A stretch of 64,000 nt of DNA. It comes from DASXKD01 sp963734725 (lineage in GTDB: Bacteria > Actinomycetota > Actinomycetes > Streptosporangiales > Streptosporangiaceae). Location: positions 1-64,000 of the forward strand of contig CAVTIX010000024.1 in the NCBI GenBank assembly GCA_963734725.1, read 5' to 3'. The position numbers and the translations under genes are program-made. Positions 8,953 through 17,488 of the stretch are shown here, piece by piece. Within the stretch, counting starts at the first letter, position 1. The number at the start of each line of letters is the position of its first letter. The notes below the pieces were generated by a model. It did not search any database, was not told the DNA's origin, and saw only the letters and a list, made by a program, of their open reading frames with translations.

Positions 8953-10116
8953 ATGACGACAGACCTTGGCATGCCCGGGCTTCCCGCGCAGCCGGTTGCA
9001 GAACGCCGTAAGTCCCGCCAGATCGTGGTGGGCAAGGGCAAGCACGCGGTGCCGGTGGGCGGCGGCGCACCGGTGTCGGTCCAGTCGATGACCACGACGC
9101 TGACCGCCGACGTGAACGCGACGCTCCAGCAGATCGCCGAGCTCACCGCGACCGGCTGCCAGATCGTCCGGGTGGCCGTGCCCTCCCAGGACGACGCGGA
9201 CGCCCTGCCGGACATCGCCCGCAAATCACAGATCCCGGTTATCGCCGACATCCACTTCCAGCCCAGGTACGTCTTCGCCGCGATCGACGCCGGCTGCGCC
9301 GCGGTCCGGGTGAACCCGGGGAACATCAAGGCGTTCGACGACAAGGTCGCGGAGATCGCGCACGCCGCCTCGGCGGCGGGGGTGCCGATCCGGATCGGCG
9401 TCAACGCCGGCTCGCTGGACAAGCGCCTGCTCGCCAAGTACGGCCGGGCCACGGCCGAGGCGCTGGTGGAATCCGCGCTGTGGGAGTGCTCGCTGTTCGA
9501 GGAGCATGGCTTCACCGACATCAAGATCTCGGTCAAGCACCACGACCCGGTCGTGATGATCAACGCCTACCGTCAGCTCGCCCAGGCCTGCGACTACCCG
9601 CTGCACCTGGGCGTGACCGAGGCCGGGCCGGCCTTCCAGGGGACGGTCAAGTCCGCCGTCGCGTTCGGCGCGCTGCTCGCGGAGGGGGTCGGGGACACCA
9701 TCAGGGTGTCGCTGTCGGCCCCGCCGGTCGAAGAGGTGAAGGTCGGCATCGCGATCCTGGAGTCGCTCGGCCTGCGGGACCGGGGACTGGAAATCGTGTC
9801 CTGCCCCTCGTGCGGGCGCGCCCAGGTGGACGTGTACACGCTGGCCGACCAGGTCACGGCCGGGCTGGAGGGGCTGGAGGTGCCGCTGCGGGTCGCGGTG
9901 ATGGGCTGCGTGGTGAACGGCCCCGGCGAGGCCAGGGAGGCGGACCTGGGCGTCGCGTCGGGCAACGGCAAGGGCCAGATATTCGTCAAGGGTGAGGTCA
10001 TCAAGACGGTGCCTGAGTCCCAGATCGTGGAGACGCTGATCGAGGAGGCCATGAAGCTGGCCGAGGCGGCGGACGCGGCTGCCGGCCAGGGATCCCCCAG
10101 CGTCAGCGTGACCTGA
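8953..10116 (+). CDS. ispG: 4-hydroxy-3-methylbut-2-enyl diphosphate synthase
   Basis: IspG (GcpE) reduces methylerythritol cyclodiphosphate to HMBPP with a [4Fe-4S] cluster. SVQSMTTT opens the TIM barrel, IADIHF and RVNPGNI follow, and the cluster cysteines lie in SCPSCGR and [10 protein letters not shown]. The length of 387 residues is typical. It starts 12 bases after rseP and ends the operon. In related actinobacteria a DUF4081 GNAT gene usually follows; here that gene is 6.5 kb further on. Confidence 0.97.
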   Translation: MTTDLGMPGLPAQPVAERRKSRQIVVGKGKHAVPVGGGAPVSVQSMTTTLTADVNATLQQIAELTATGCQIVRVAVPSQDDADALPDIARKSQIPVIADIHFQPRYVFAAIDAGCAAVRVNPGNIKAFDDKVAEIAHAASAAGVPIRIGVNAGSLDKRLLAKYGRATAEALVESALWECSLFEEHGFTDIKISVKHHDPVVMINAYRQLAQACDYPLHLGVTEAGPAFQGTVKSAVAFGALLAEGVGDTIRVSLSAPPVEEVKVGIAILESLGLRDRGLEIVSCPSCGRAQVDVYTLADQVTAGLEGLEVPLRVAVMGCVVNGPGEAREADLGVASGNGKGQIFVKGEVIKTVPESQIVETLIEEAMKLAEAADAAAGQGSPSVSVT

Positions 10117-10168
10117 GCGCCGGCGGGCGCCGTCTCGCCGGATCGGCCGCGCCTGCCCGGCGGCGCGG

Positions 10169-10957
10169 TTACTCGTCGGCGATGATCAGCTGGCCGACCC
10201 GGTCGGCGAGAGCGGTCCGCGCCTCGTCCGGGAGCCCGCCGTCGGTGATAAGCGTGTCCACGTCGTCGAGGTCCGCGAACGAACTGAGGCCCACTATGCC
10301 CCACTTGGTGTGATCAGCGACCACCGTGACCTTCCGTGCCGCCTTCACGAAGGCGCGGTTGGTTTCCGCCTCGGCCAGGTTGGGCGTGGTCAGTCCGGCC
10401 GTGGGATCGATCCCGTGGCAGCCGAGGAACAGCGTGTCCAGGTGGAGCGAGCGGATGGCGAGGTCGGCCACGGGACCCACCAGCGCGTCGGACGGGGTCC
10501 GGGCCCCGCCCGTCAGCACCACGGAAAGCTGCCGCACCCGGGGATCGGCGCCCGGCCCGTCGGTGAACAGGCTCATAACCCGCACCGAGTTGGTCACGAT
10601 CGTCAGCCCCGGGATGCCGAGCAACTGCTCGGCCAGGGAGAACGTGGTGGTTCCCGCCGACAGCCCGATCGCGCTGCCCGGCGTGACCAGGCTGGCCGCC
10701 GCGCTGGCGATGGCCGCCTTGGCCGGCTGCTCCAGGCTGGACTTGGCCTCGAAACCAGGCTCGTGGCTGCGTGGCGCCCCGGGCAGCACCGCGCCCCCGT
10801 GTACCTTCTCCACCAGCCCTGACCTGGCCAATACCTCCAGGTCACGGCGGATGGTCATGTCCGAAACGCCGAGACGCTGAGTGAGGTCGCTCACCCGGGC
10901 GCTGCCGGTGCGGCGGATGTCCTCAAGGATCAATGACTGCCGGTGCCTGGCGAGCAT
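10169..10957 (-). CDS. DeoR-family transcriptional repressor
   Basis: The N-terminal winged helix-turn-helix reads RQSLILEDIRRTGSARVSDL, then GVSDMTIRRDLEVL and LVEKVHGGAV. The C-terminal sugar-phosphate sensor domain contains GLSAGTTT, TNSVRV and the family ending VVADHTKWG. I chose ATG at 10957 because AGGAAGG sits 7 bases upstream; the frame is open further, to a TTG at 11059. It is divergent from a sugar ABC importer and probably represses that operon until a phosphorylated sugar is present. The ligand cannot be read from the sequence. Confidence 0.88.
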   Translation of the reverse strand: MLARHRQSLILEDIRRTGSARVSDLTQRLGVSDMTIRRDLEVLARSGLVEKVHGGAVLPGAPRSHEPGFEAKSSLEQPAKAAIASAAASLVTPGSAIGLSAGTTTFSLAEQLLGIPGLTIVTNSVRVMSLFTDGPGADPRVRQLSVVLTGGARTPSDALVGPVADLAIRSLHLDTLFLGCHGIDPTAGLTTPNLAEAETNRAFVKAARKVTVVADHTKWGIVGLSSFADLDDVDTLITDGGLPDEARTALADRVGQLIIADE

Positions 10958-11078
10958 CCGTGCGCCTTCCTCTGCCTCGGACGGCGACCACATCCGTGCA
11001 CCCCCCCATCTCCGCTGTGTCACGGCAGTGTTTCTATTGCGTTCCCGATCCGTTATCAACTAGTGACTTGTTAGCGTG

Positions 11079-11099
11079 AACATGTTTGGATGTGTTCGG
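11079..11099. promoter_or_regulatory. candidate DeoR operator
   Basis: TGTTTGG and TGTTCGG are direct repeats one helical turn apart, and the first overlaps the palindrome AACATGTT. The site lies about 120 bases upstream of the repressor start and 600 upstream of the importer. Assignment rests on position and on the direct-repeat habit of the family. Confidence 0.4.
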
Positions 11100-11314
11100 T
11101 TGACCCTAGCATGGGCCAGGAGAATTCATGATCATCGTGGGCGGTCGGACGCGCTCGGGGGCGCGCTCACACCGGCCCACGCCCGGGCCTGACGGCTTCC
11201 AGCGGCCGTGCTCGGCACGCCTTACCGGCCAGGGCGTGACCATTCCCGAACCGGCAACCGGGCACGGCGTTGCGGCCATCGGCCACGGCTCGATGGCGGC
11301 ATCTGCGCGTCGTC

Positions 11315-11344
11315 TTGACATCCGATCATGAGCGGCCTTAGCGT
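11315..11344 (+). promoter_or_regulatory. candidate promoter of the importer operon
   Basis: TTGACA (11315-11320), an 18 base spacer and TAGCGT (11339-11344) match a housekeeping sigma promoter. It would give a leader of about 350 bases before the binding-protein ATG. Confidence 0.45.
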
Positions 11345-11698
11345 CGGGCCGCGGTGCGGCGAGGCACCGGGCGGCCTGGCCTTTATTGATCCAGCGAGCG
11401 GCCTAGCCATCGGCCAGGGGAATCCGCGGCCGCCAGTCTTGAAACGGGGACAGGCGATGTGTCAGCGGCACCGGATGTCGGACTGGCAGCGCATGACGGC
11501 GCCACCCCCGGTGTTTCGCTGCGAGAGCCAAGATCTGGTGTCCACCGCGACGAATGTGGCGCCCACACGGTGCGGGATTACCGTTTCCCGGGCCGGCCGT
11601 GAGGGGATGATGCTGGCGCAGCACGCCAGGTCGGCCCCGGTCCGTACGCACCTCGTGGGGCAGAGCCCTGCCTCACAGAACTCTTCTGGAGGATCGCG

Positions 11699-12835
11699 AT
11701 GAGGAAAATCGACCCCGTAGTCGAAGAGGCGGTCGAGACGCTGAACATGAAGGACGGGCCGACGCGGCGCAGGCTGCTGGCCGGTACCGGGCTGATGAGT
11801 GCCAGCGCCGCGGCCGCAGCACTGCTCACGGCGTGCGGCTCATCCAGCAGCACGGCGAAGGCCGCCGGGAGCACGATAGGCGACTTCCCGAAGACGCCGG
11901 CGTGGAAGTTCGCCTTCGTCAACCACGTCACCACCAACCCGTTCTTCGTGCCCACCCAGTATGGGCTGGCCGACGCCGCGGCGCTGCTGGGCCTGCCCAA
12001 GCCGTCCTGGACCGGGTCGGAAACCTCCAACGTGCCGCAGATGGTGAGCGCGACGAACGCCGCGATCTCGGCGAAGGCGAACGGCATCGCGGTCGCGGTG
12101 ATCAGCGCCACCGCGTTCACCACCCCGGTCGCCAACGCCATGCACGGCGGCATTCCGGTCGTCTCCTACAACGCCGACGGCAACACCGGGAACCCCGGGA
12201 CCAACCGGCTCGCCTACATCGGCCAGGACCTGTTCGTCTCCGGCCAGGCCCTCGGGCAGAGGATCGCGGCGGCCATGCCCAACGGCGGCGACGCGGTCGG
12301 CTTCATCGCCACCCCCGGCACCGCCAATATCCAGCCCCGGATCGACGGCGCCAAGGCCGCGATCAAGGCCTCCGGCAAGAACATCAACTTCACGTCGGTG
12401 GCGTCCGGCGCCCAACTGCCGCAGGAAAACACCACGATCAACTCCTACGTCCTGGCGCACAAGTCCACCCTGAAGGGCATCTTCGCGGTGGACGCGGGCT
12501 CGACGCAGACCGTCGGCGCGATCATCGCCAAGTACAGCCTGCAGGGCAAGGTGGCATCCGGCGGGTTCGACCTCACGCCGCAGACGCTGTCGGCGATCAA
12601 TAACGGCAGCCTCGGCTTCACCATCGACCAGCAGCCGTACCTGCAGGGCTTCCTGCCGGTCCTGTCCCTCTACCTGTTCAACCTCTCCGGCGGCCTGGTG
12701 AACCCGCCGGAGACCAACACCGGCCTGACCTTCGTCACCAAGTCCAACGTCAGTCAGTACCTGCATACGACGTCCCGGTTCGAGGGCTCGAGCACACAGC
12801 AGAAGCTCATCTCGCGCTCCGGTCCGATCGCCTAA
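11699..12835 (+). CDS. sugar ABC transporter substrate-binding lipoprotein
   Basis: A type I periplasmic-binding protein (Peripla_BP_4/ribose-binding type) that captures a sugar outside the membrane. The leader has twin arginines (TRRRLLAGTG, residues 22-31) and a lipobox ending at Cys46 (LLTAC), implying Tat export and lipid anchoring. The mature part begins with a Ser-rich linker and contains FAFVNHVTTNPFF, the inter-lobe segment IPVVSYNADG and FIATPGTANIQPR. The ATG at 11699 follows TGGAGG. It heads a binding protein-permease-ATPase set like the fructose-type FrcBCA systems. The substrate is unknown. Confidence 0.9.
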   Translation: MRKIDPVVEEAVETLNMKDGPTRRRLLAGTGLMSASAAAAALLTACGSSSSTAKAAGSTIGDFPKTPAWKFAFVNHVTTNPFFVPTQYGLADAAALLGLPKPSWTGSETSNVPQMVSATNAAISAKANGIAVAVISATAFTTPVANAMHGGIPVVSYNADGNTGNPGTNRLAYIGQDLFVSGQALGQRIAAAMPNGGDAVGFIATPGTANIQPRIDGAKAAIKASGKNINFTSVASGAQLPQENTTINSYVLAHKSTLKGIFAVDAGSTQTVGAIIAKYSLQGKVASGGFDLTPQTLSAINNGSLGFTIDQQPYLQGFLPVLSLYLFNLSGGLVNPPETNTGLTFVTKSNVSQYLHTTSRFEGSSTQQKLISRSGPIA

Positions 12836-12959
12836 GCGTCACGACCGAACGGATCGGCGCTTGGATTACCGCGCTGGCGGCGGGAGACTGGACCATGAGA
12901 ACGGGTCCAGTCCCCGTCGGCCTGCGCGGTAACGACCGCGGGAGAGGCAGGGAACGAAC

Positions 12960-14009
12960 GTGAGCGAGACAGCCGAGCGCGCCCCTGAAGAGGCCGCTGC
13001 TCTGCCGCCAACGCCCGGACTTGGCGGGGGTCCCTGGGGCGCCGTGAAACGCGTCGGGGCCGTGCTCGCCCAGCAGCGCGAGGCGACCGTCTTCGTGGTG
13101 GCGGTCCTGCTGGTGATCTACTTCTGGCGCGCCGCGCCGGCCTTCCTCACCAAGGACAACATCGTCAACATCTCGCAGATCACCGCGCCGGTCGCGATCA
13201 TCGCGATCGGCGAGGTATTCCTGCTGGTCTGCGGCGAGATCGATCTGTCCGTGGGGTTCATCTTCGCCTTCTCGCCGTTCCTCATGCACTACTTGATCGA
13301 CTACTACGGCGTCCCGGCGACCCTGGCTGTCATCATCTCCCTGCTCATGGGGGTGGTCGCGGGCTTTATCAACGGGTTCATCACGGTGGCGCTGCGGGTG
13401 CCGTCGTTCATCGCCACACTCGGCACCGGGTTCATCCTCTTTGGCCTCATGCTGACCACCTCGAACGCCTACCCGGCGAACATCCCGAACAAGGCACAGG
13501 GCATCGGGCACTGGATCGGCACCTACGCCTGGGCCGAGATCACCTGGGCGATCGTCCTGGTGCTGATCTTCCAGGTGGTGCTCAGCCGTACCCGCTGGGG
13601 CCTGCACACGGTCGCGGTCGGCGGCAATATCCTGGGGGCGTCCGAGGCCGGCATCAACGTGGCCCGGATCAAGTACGCCGCTTTCATCATGACCGGATTC
13701 ATGGGGGCGCTGGTCGGGCTGCAGGAAGCGTTCCGCACCAACTCGATCGACCCGAGCAGCGGCGGCTACCAGCCCATGTTCTACGCGATCGCGGCCGCGG
13801 TGATCGGCGGCACGGCGCTGGCCGGCGGGTCGGGCACCGTCATCGGCGCGTTCCTCGGCTCGTTCGTGCTGGCCGCGCTGACGGACGGCTTCAACCTCAT
13901 CGGGATCAGCGCCAACCCGGAACCGATCATCTTCGGCGCCGCGATCCTGATCGCCATGATCGCGAACGTGCAGCTCGCGCGGCTGCGGAGGGCAGGGCGA
14001 ATGACATGA
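12960..14009 (+). CDS. sugar ABC transporter permease (BPD_transp_2, RbsC-like)
   Basis: This integral membrane channel has about 8-10 hydrophobic segments. The family signature region GEIDLSVG, where the first residues vary, follows helix 3, and AVIGGTALAGGSGTVIGAFLGS is the conserved late loop. The start is GTG at 12960. The preceding 124 bases hold no gene. The stop overlaps the ATPase start by four bases, so the ATPase is translationally coupled. Confidence 0.92.
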   Translation: MSETAERAPEEAAALPPTPGLGGGPWGAVKRVGAVLAQQREATVFVVAVLLVIYFWRAAPAFLTKDNIVNISQITAPVAIIAIGEVFLLVCGEIDLSVGFIFAFSPFLMHYLIDYYGVPATLAVIISLLMGVVAGFINGFITVALRVPSFIATLGTGFILFGLMLTTSNAYPANIPNKAQGIGHWIGTYAWAEITWAIVLVLIFQVVLSRTRWGLHTVAVGGNILGASEAGINVARIKYAAFIMTGFMGALVGLQEAFRTNSIDPSSGGYQPMFYAIAAAVIGGTALAGGSGTVIGAFLGSFVLAALTDGFNLIGISANPEPIIFGAAILIAMIANVQLARLRRAGRMT

Positions 14010-14899
14010 CCGCTCCCGAACCTGACGGCCAACCCCCGGCCGGCGGCCAGTCCCCAGCCGACGGCCAGTCCGCGGCCGGCGGCCAGTCCCCAGCCGACGG
14101 CCAGTCCGCGGCCGGCGGCGCGGCAGCGGCGGCCGCCGAGGGCGCGCTCCTGCGGGTGGAACACGTCGCTAAGCGCTTCGGCGCGGTGACCGCCCTGTCG
14201 GACATCAACCTGCACGTGCACCGCGGCGAGGTGCTCGGCCTGCTCGGTGACAACGGCGCAGGCAAGTCGACGCTGCTGAAGATCCTCTGTGGCTTCCAGC
14301 CGCCCGACAGGGGCCAGATCCTGCTCGACGGCCAGGAAGTGCACCTCAAGTCGGTCGACCACGCCCGGTCGCTGGGGATCGACGTGGTCTACCAGGACCT
14401 GGCGCTGATCGACGAGCTCACCGTCTACCACAACATGTTCCTCAAGCGCGAGAAGGTCATCTGGCCGCTGCTGAACAACCGGGCCATGCGAAGGATCGCC
14501 CGGGAGCGCCTGGATGCCATCGGCATCGGGCTCAAGTCGGTGGACGTCCCGGTGGCCCGGCTGTCCGGCGGCCAGCGGCAGGCGATCGCGGTTGCCCGCG
14601 CGGTGTACTCGGACGCGAAGGTCCTGCTGCTGGACGAGCCGCTCGCCGCCATGGGCGCCAAGGAGGCGGCGCTGATCCTCGACCTGATCAGGGACCTTAA
14701 ACACAGGGGCGACCTCTCGATCATCATCGTCGCGCACAACTACGGTCAGGCCATCGAGATCTGCGACCGGATCAACCTGCTCCAGCACGGTGGGATCACC
14801 TTCAACAAGCTGAGCAAGGACACCTCGGTCCAGGAGCTCAACGACATCGTCATCGAGGAGTACCGCCGGGCGCTGCTGGAACGCCAGAAGAGCGCCTGA
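14006..14899 (+). CDS. sugar ABC transporter ATP-binding protein (single domain)
   Basis: One nucleotide-binding domain powers the importer. Walker A GDNGAGKST is near residue 80, the signature LSGGQRQ near 185, Walker B VLLLDEPLAAMG near 208, and the H-loop His in IIVAHN. Many sugar importers of this class carry two fused ATPase domains; this one has a single domain like FrcA. The first ~45 residues are an unusual Gly/Gln/Ser/Ala repeat tail encoded by a 36 bp tandem repeat. It is coupled to the permease by a four-base overlap. Confidence 0.92.
   Translation: MTAPEPDGQPPAGGQSPADGQSAAGGQSPADGQSAAGGAAAAAAEGALLRVEHVAKRFGAVTALSDINLHVHRGEVLGLLGDNGAGKSTLLKILCGFQPPDRGQILLDGQEVHLKSVDHARSLGIDVVYQDLALIDELTVYHNMFLKREKVIWPLLNNRAMRRIARERLDAIGIGLKSVDVPVARLSGGQRQAIAVARAVYSDAKVLLLDEPLAAMGAKEAALILDLIRDLKHRGDLSIIIVAHNYGQAIEICDRINLLQHGGITFNKLSKDTSVQELNDIVIEEYRRALLERQKSA
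14041..14117 (+). repeat. 36 bp tandem repeat in the ATPase N-terminus
   Basis: Two near-identical 36 base units encode GGQSPADGQSAA twice, continuing into GG. The copies are in frame, so slippage would change the tail length in 12-residue steps without breaking the gene. Confidence 0.75.
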
Positions 14900-14920
14900 C
14901 CGCGCGCGGCGGTACGGACG

Positions 14921-16537
14921 GTGCACCCCGCCGGGTGCGGCAAGATGGCTGTCATGCCGTCGCCCCGCAGGCCGGGGAGGGCGTTCTTGCACGGGAACCC
15001 CACCCTGACCGCCGCCTTGACCTGTGCCATCGCCGTGCTGCTTGCCGGGTGCACGTCGGCAGCCTCCGGCACCGGCTCGCCGCCGCCCCAGGCGCCAGCC
15101 GGCGCCCAGGGGCCCGCCTCGCGGCTGGACTGGCGCCCGTGCACCGTCGGGGGCGCCGGGCTGCAGTGCGCCACCCTGGCCGTGCCGCTGGACTACCAGC
15201 GCCCGGACGGCCGGAAGATCACCCTGGCGCTGTCCATGGTCCCGGCGACCGCGCCGGCGGGCCAGCGCCAGGGCGACCTGCTGGTCGACCCCGGCGGACC
15301 GGGTGCCAGCGGCCGTGTCTGGGCCGCGCTGGCCGCGTATGGCCTCGACCACTCGGTGGCCTCCGAGTACAACATCATCGGGTTCGACCCGCGCGGCGTC
15401 GGCGCGAGCGTGCCCGCGCTGCGCTGCGACCCGTCCTTCTTCGCCGGGGTGCGGCCCAACTACATCCCGGCCAGCCAGGCCGCCGAGCAGGTGCTCATCG
15501 CCAGGGCCAAGGCCTACGCGGCGGGCTGCGAACGCCGGTTCGGCTGGCTGCTGCCGTTCATGACCACCCAGGACTCCGCGCGGGACATGGACTCCATCCG
15601 CGCCGCCCTGGGCCAGCAGAAGATCAGCTACCTGGGCTACTCCTGGGGCACCTACCTCGGGCAGGTTTACGCCACGATGTTCGGCAACCGGGTGCGCCGG
15701 ATGGTCCTGGACAGCACGGTCGACCCCCGCGGCGCCTGGTACGCCGACAACATCGCCCAGGACCGGCCGTGGGAGGCCCGAATCCAGGTGTTCTTCTCCT
15801 GGGTCGCCGCCCATGCTGGCTTTTACCGGCTCGGCGCCACCCGCGCGCAGGTCCAGCACGCCTGGTACCGGGCCCGCGCCCAGCTGGCCGCCCACCCGAT
15901 CACCGGCTCCAGTGGCCCGATGATCGGGCCCGACGAGTTCGACGACACCATGCTGCAGGGCGGGTATGACAACTCGTTCTGGCCCGGGCTGGCCGCCGCC
16001 CTCGCCGCCTACCTGCACACCGGTTCCGGCAATGCGATGATCAACGAGTACCGCGCGGTCGGCAGACAGAGCGAGAACGAGTTCGCCGTCTACAACGCGG
16101 TCGAGTGCAGCGACGTCAACTGGCCGCGGAACTGGGCCAAGTGGGACGCCGACGCGCGGCGGGTGTACCGGACCGCGCCCGTCATGGCCTGGTACAACAC
16201 CTGGTTCAACGCGGCCTGCGCGTTCTGGCCGGTGCACGGGTCGGCCCGCCCGCTGGCCATCAAGGGCGCGGGCCTGCCGCCCATCCTCATGATCCAGGGC
16301 TCGCTCGACGCCGCCACCCCGTACCAGGGCGCGCAGGTCGCGCACAAGCTGCTGCCCAGCGCGCGAATGGTGGTGGTCGAGGGCGGCGGGAACCACGGGC
16401 AGTCGCTGGTCCAGCCGCCCAACCTGTGCGTGAACAACTACCTCAACGCCTACCTGGCGGACGGGTCGGTGCCACACGGCGCCGGGCTCATCAACGCCAC
16501 CTGCCGCGCGCTGCCGAACCCCTCGCCACAGTCCTGA
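14921..16537 (+). CDS. secreted alpha/beta hydrolase lipoprotein (tripeptidyl aminopeptidase-like)
   Basis: This resembles Streptomyces tripeptidyl aminopeptidase/SlpD-type hydrolases, which trim peptides outside the cell. A hydrophobic leader ends in the lipobox LLAGC (~residue 44). The oxyanion-region GGPGASG, nucleophile elbow GYSWGTY (~239), acid in QGSLDAATPY and histidine in GGGNHGQS complete a plausible triad. The start is uncertain: GTG 14921, ATG 14945 and ATG 14954 are in frame, and the later ones give a more usual signal peptide. It stands alone after the importer operon. Confidence 0.85.
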   Translation: MHPAGCGKMAVMPSPRRPGRAFLHGNPTLTAALTCAIAVLLAGCTSAASGTGSPPPQAPAGAQGPASRLDWRPCTVGGAGLQCATLAVPLDYQRPDGRKITLALSMVPATAPAGQRQGDLLVDPGGPGASGRVWAALAAYGLDHSVASEYNIIGFDPRGVGASVPALRCDPSFFAGVRPNYIPASQAAEQVLIARAKAYAAGCERRFGWLLPFMTTQDSARDMDSIRAALGQQKISYLGYSWGTYLGQVYATMFGNRVRRMVLDSTVDPRGAWYADNIAQDRPWEARIQVFFSWVAAHAGFYRLGATRAQVQHAWYRARAQLAAHPITGSSGPMIGPDEFDDTMLQGGYDNSFWPGLAAALAAYLHTGSGNAMINEYRAVGRQSENEFAVYNAVECSDVNWPRNWAKWDADARRVYRTAPVMAWYNTWFNAACAFWPVHGSARPLAIKGAGLPPILMIQGSLDAATPYQGAQVAHKLLPSARMVVVEGGGNHGQSLVQPPNLCVNNYLNAYLADGSVPHGAGLINATCRALPNPSPQS

Positions 16538-16613
16538 CCCGGCAGTGGTAGGGACGCCCCGCCACGAAGCGCAACAAGGAGCGTCCTGATGCCGCGCCCG
16601 GCCCGTGGGCCGA

Positions 16614-16619
16614 TACGCT
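16614..16619 (+). promoter_or_regulatory. -10 box for a leaderless GNAT transcript
   Basis: TACGCT fits TAnnnT and is followed by six bases and the GTG at 16626. No ribosome site is seen. The same arrangement recurs at four other genes in this window. Confidence 0.45.
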
Positions 16620-16625
16620 GGATGC

Positions 16626-17483
16626 GTGCTGCGCACCAAGGCAGGGCGCTCTTCGGCACTGCGCCTGCTCGACGACCGTGACATTGGCGAGGTCCTCGCG
16701 CTGTGCGACCGTGATCCCGTCGTCAACGTGTTCGTCAGCTCCCGCGTGCACGAGGCCGGGCTGGAACTGGCCCGGCTCGGCGGCCAGGTCTGGGGCTATC
16801 AGCCGGGCAGCCGCCTCATCTCGCTGTGCTACGTCGGCGCCAACCTGGTGCCGGTCGCGGCCACCCCGGACGCGATCGCGGCGTTCGCGGGCCGCGCCCG
16901 GCTGATGGGCCGCCGCTGCTCCTCCATCGTCGGGCTCGCCCCGGCCGTGCTGGATCTGTGGGACGCGCTGCGGCCACACTGGGGCCCGCCGCGGGAGATA
17001 CGGGGCAGCCAGCCGGTCATGGAGATCTCCGGGCCGCCGCAGGCGCCGCCGGACCCGCTGGTCCGCAGGGTCCGCCGCGAGGAACTCGACATCCTGCTGC
17101 CGGCCTCGGTGGCCATGTTCACCGAGGAAGTGGGCGTCTCGCCGCTGGGCCCCGACGGCGGGAGCGCCTACCGGGCCCGGGTCCGCGAGCTGATCGACGC
17201 GGGCCGCGCCTATGCCCGGATCGAAGACGGCCGGGTGGTGTTCAAGGCGGAGATCGGATCGGTGACCCCGCACGCCTGCCAGGTGCAGGGCGTCTGGGTC
17301 CGGCCGGAGCTGCGCGGCCGCGGCCTGGCCGAGGCCGGCATGGCCGCGCTGGTCAACGACGCGCTGCGCCGGGTGGCCCCGGTGGTCTCGCTGTACGTCA
17401 ACGACTACAACCGCCCGGCGCGTGCCGCCTACCGGCGGGTGGGCTTCACCCAGACCGCGACCTTCGCGTCTGTGCTGTTCTAG
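16626..17483 (+). CDS. GNAT acetyltransferase with DUF4081 domain
   Basis: The N-terminal DUF4081 half (through ~residue 130) precedes a GNAT fold whose acetyl-CoA site is VQGVWVRPELRGRGLAEAGM near residues 219-240, followed by SLYVNDYNRPARAAYRRVGF. The family usually follows ispG in actinobacteria. The acyl acceptor is unknown. I chose GTG 16626 because a TACGCT box sits six bases before it, fitting leaderless translation; GTG 16605 is the other choice. The ProA-like gene starts six bases after the stop. Confidence 0.87.
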   Translation: MLRTKAGRSSALRLLDDRDIGEVLALCDRDPVVNVFVSSRVHEAGLELARLGGQVWGYQPGSRLISLCYVGANLVPVAATPDAIAAFAGRARLMGRRCSSIVGLAPAVLDLWDALRPHWGPPREIRGSQPVMEISGPPQAPPDPLVRRVRREELDILLPASVAMFTEEVGVSPLGPDGGSAYRARVRELIDAGRAYARIEDGRVVFKAEIGSVTPHACQVQGVWVRPELRGRGLAEAGMAALVNDALRRVAPVVSLYVNDYNRPARAAYRRVGFTQTATFASVLF

Positions 17484-17488
17484 CGGCC

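Larger units (their letters stand above)
11060..11698. other. intergenic control region between the deoR-type repressor and the importer operon
   Basis: I find no convincing gene in these 639 bases. Near the repressor lie AACATGTT (11079-11086) and two direct TGTTYGG repeats ten bases apart (11083-11089 and 11093-11099), good candidates for DeoR binding. Further on is a candidate promoter at 11315-11344. The long leader before the binding-protein gene is otherwise featureless. Confidence 0.6.

Noticed and set aside
13781..16726. A 981-codon open frame on the minus strand
   Set aside because: It runs antisense to the permease, ATPase and hydrolase genes, has no family features, and reflects GC-rich third positions of the real genes.
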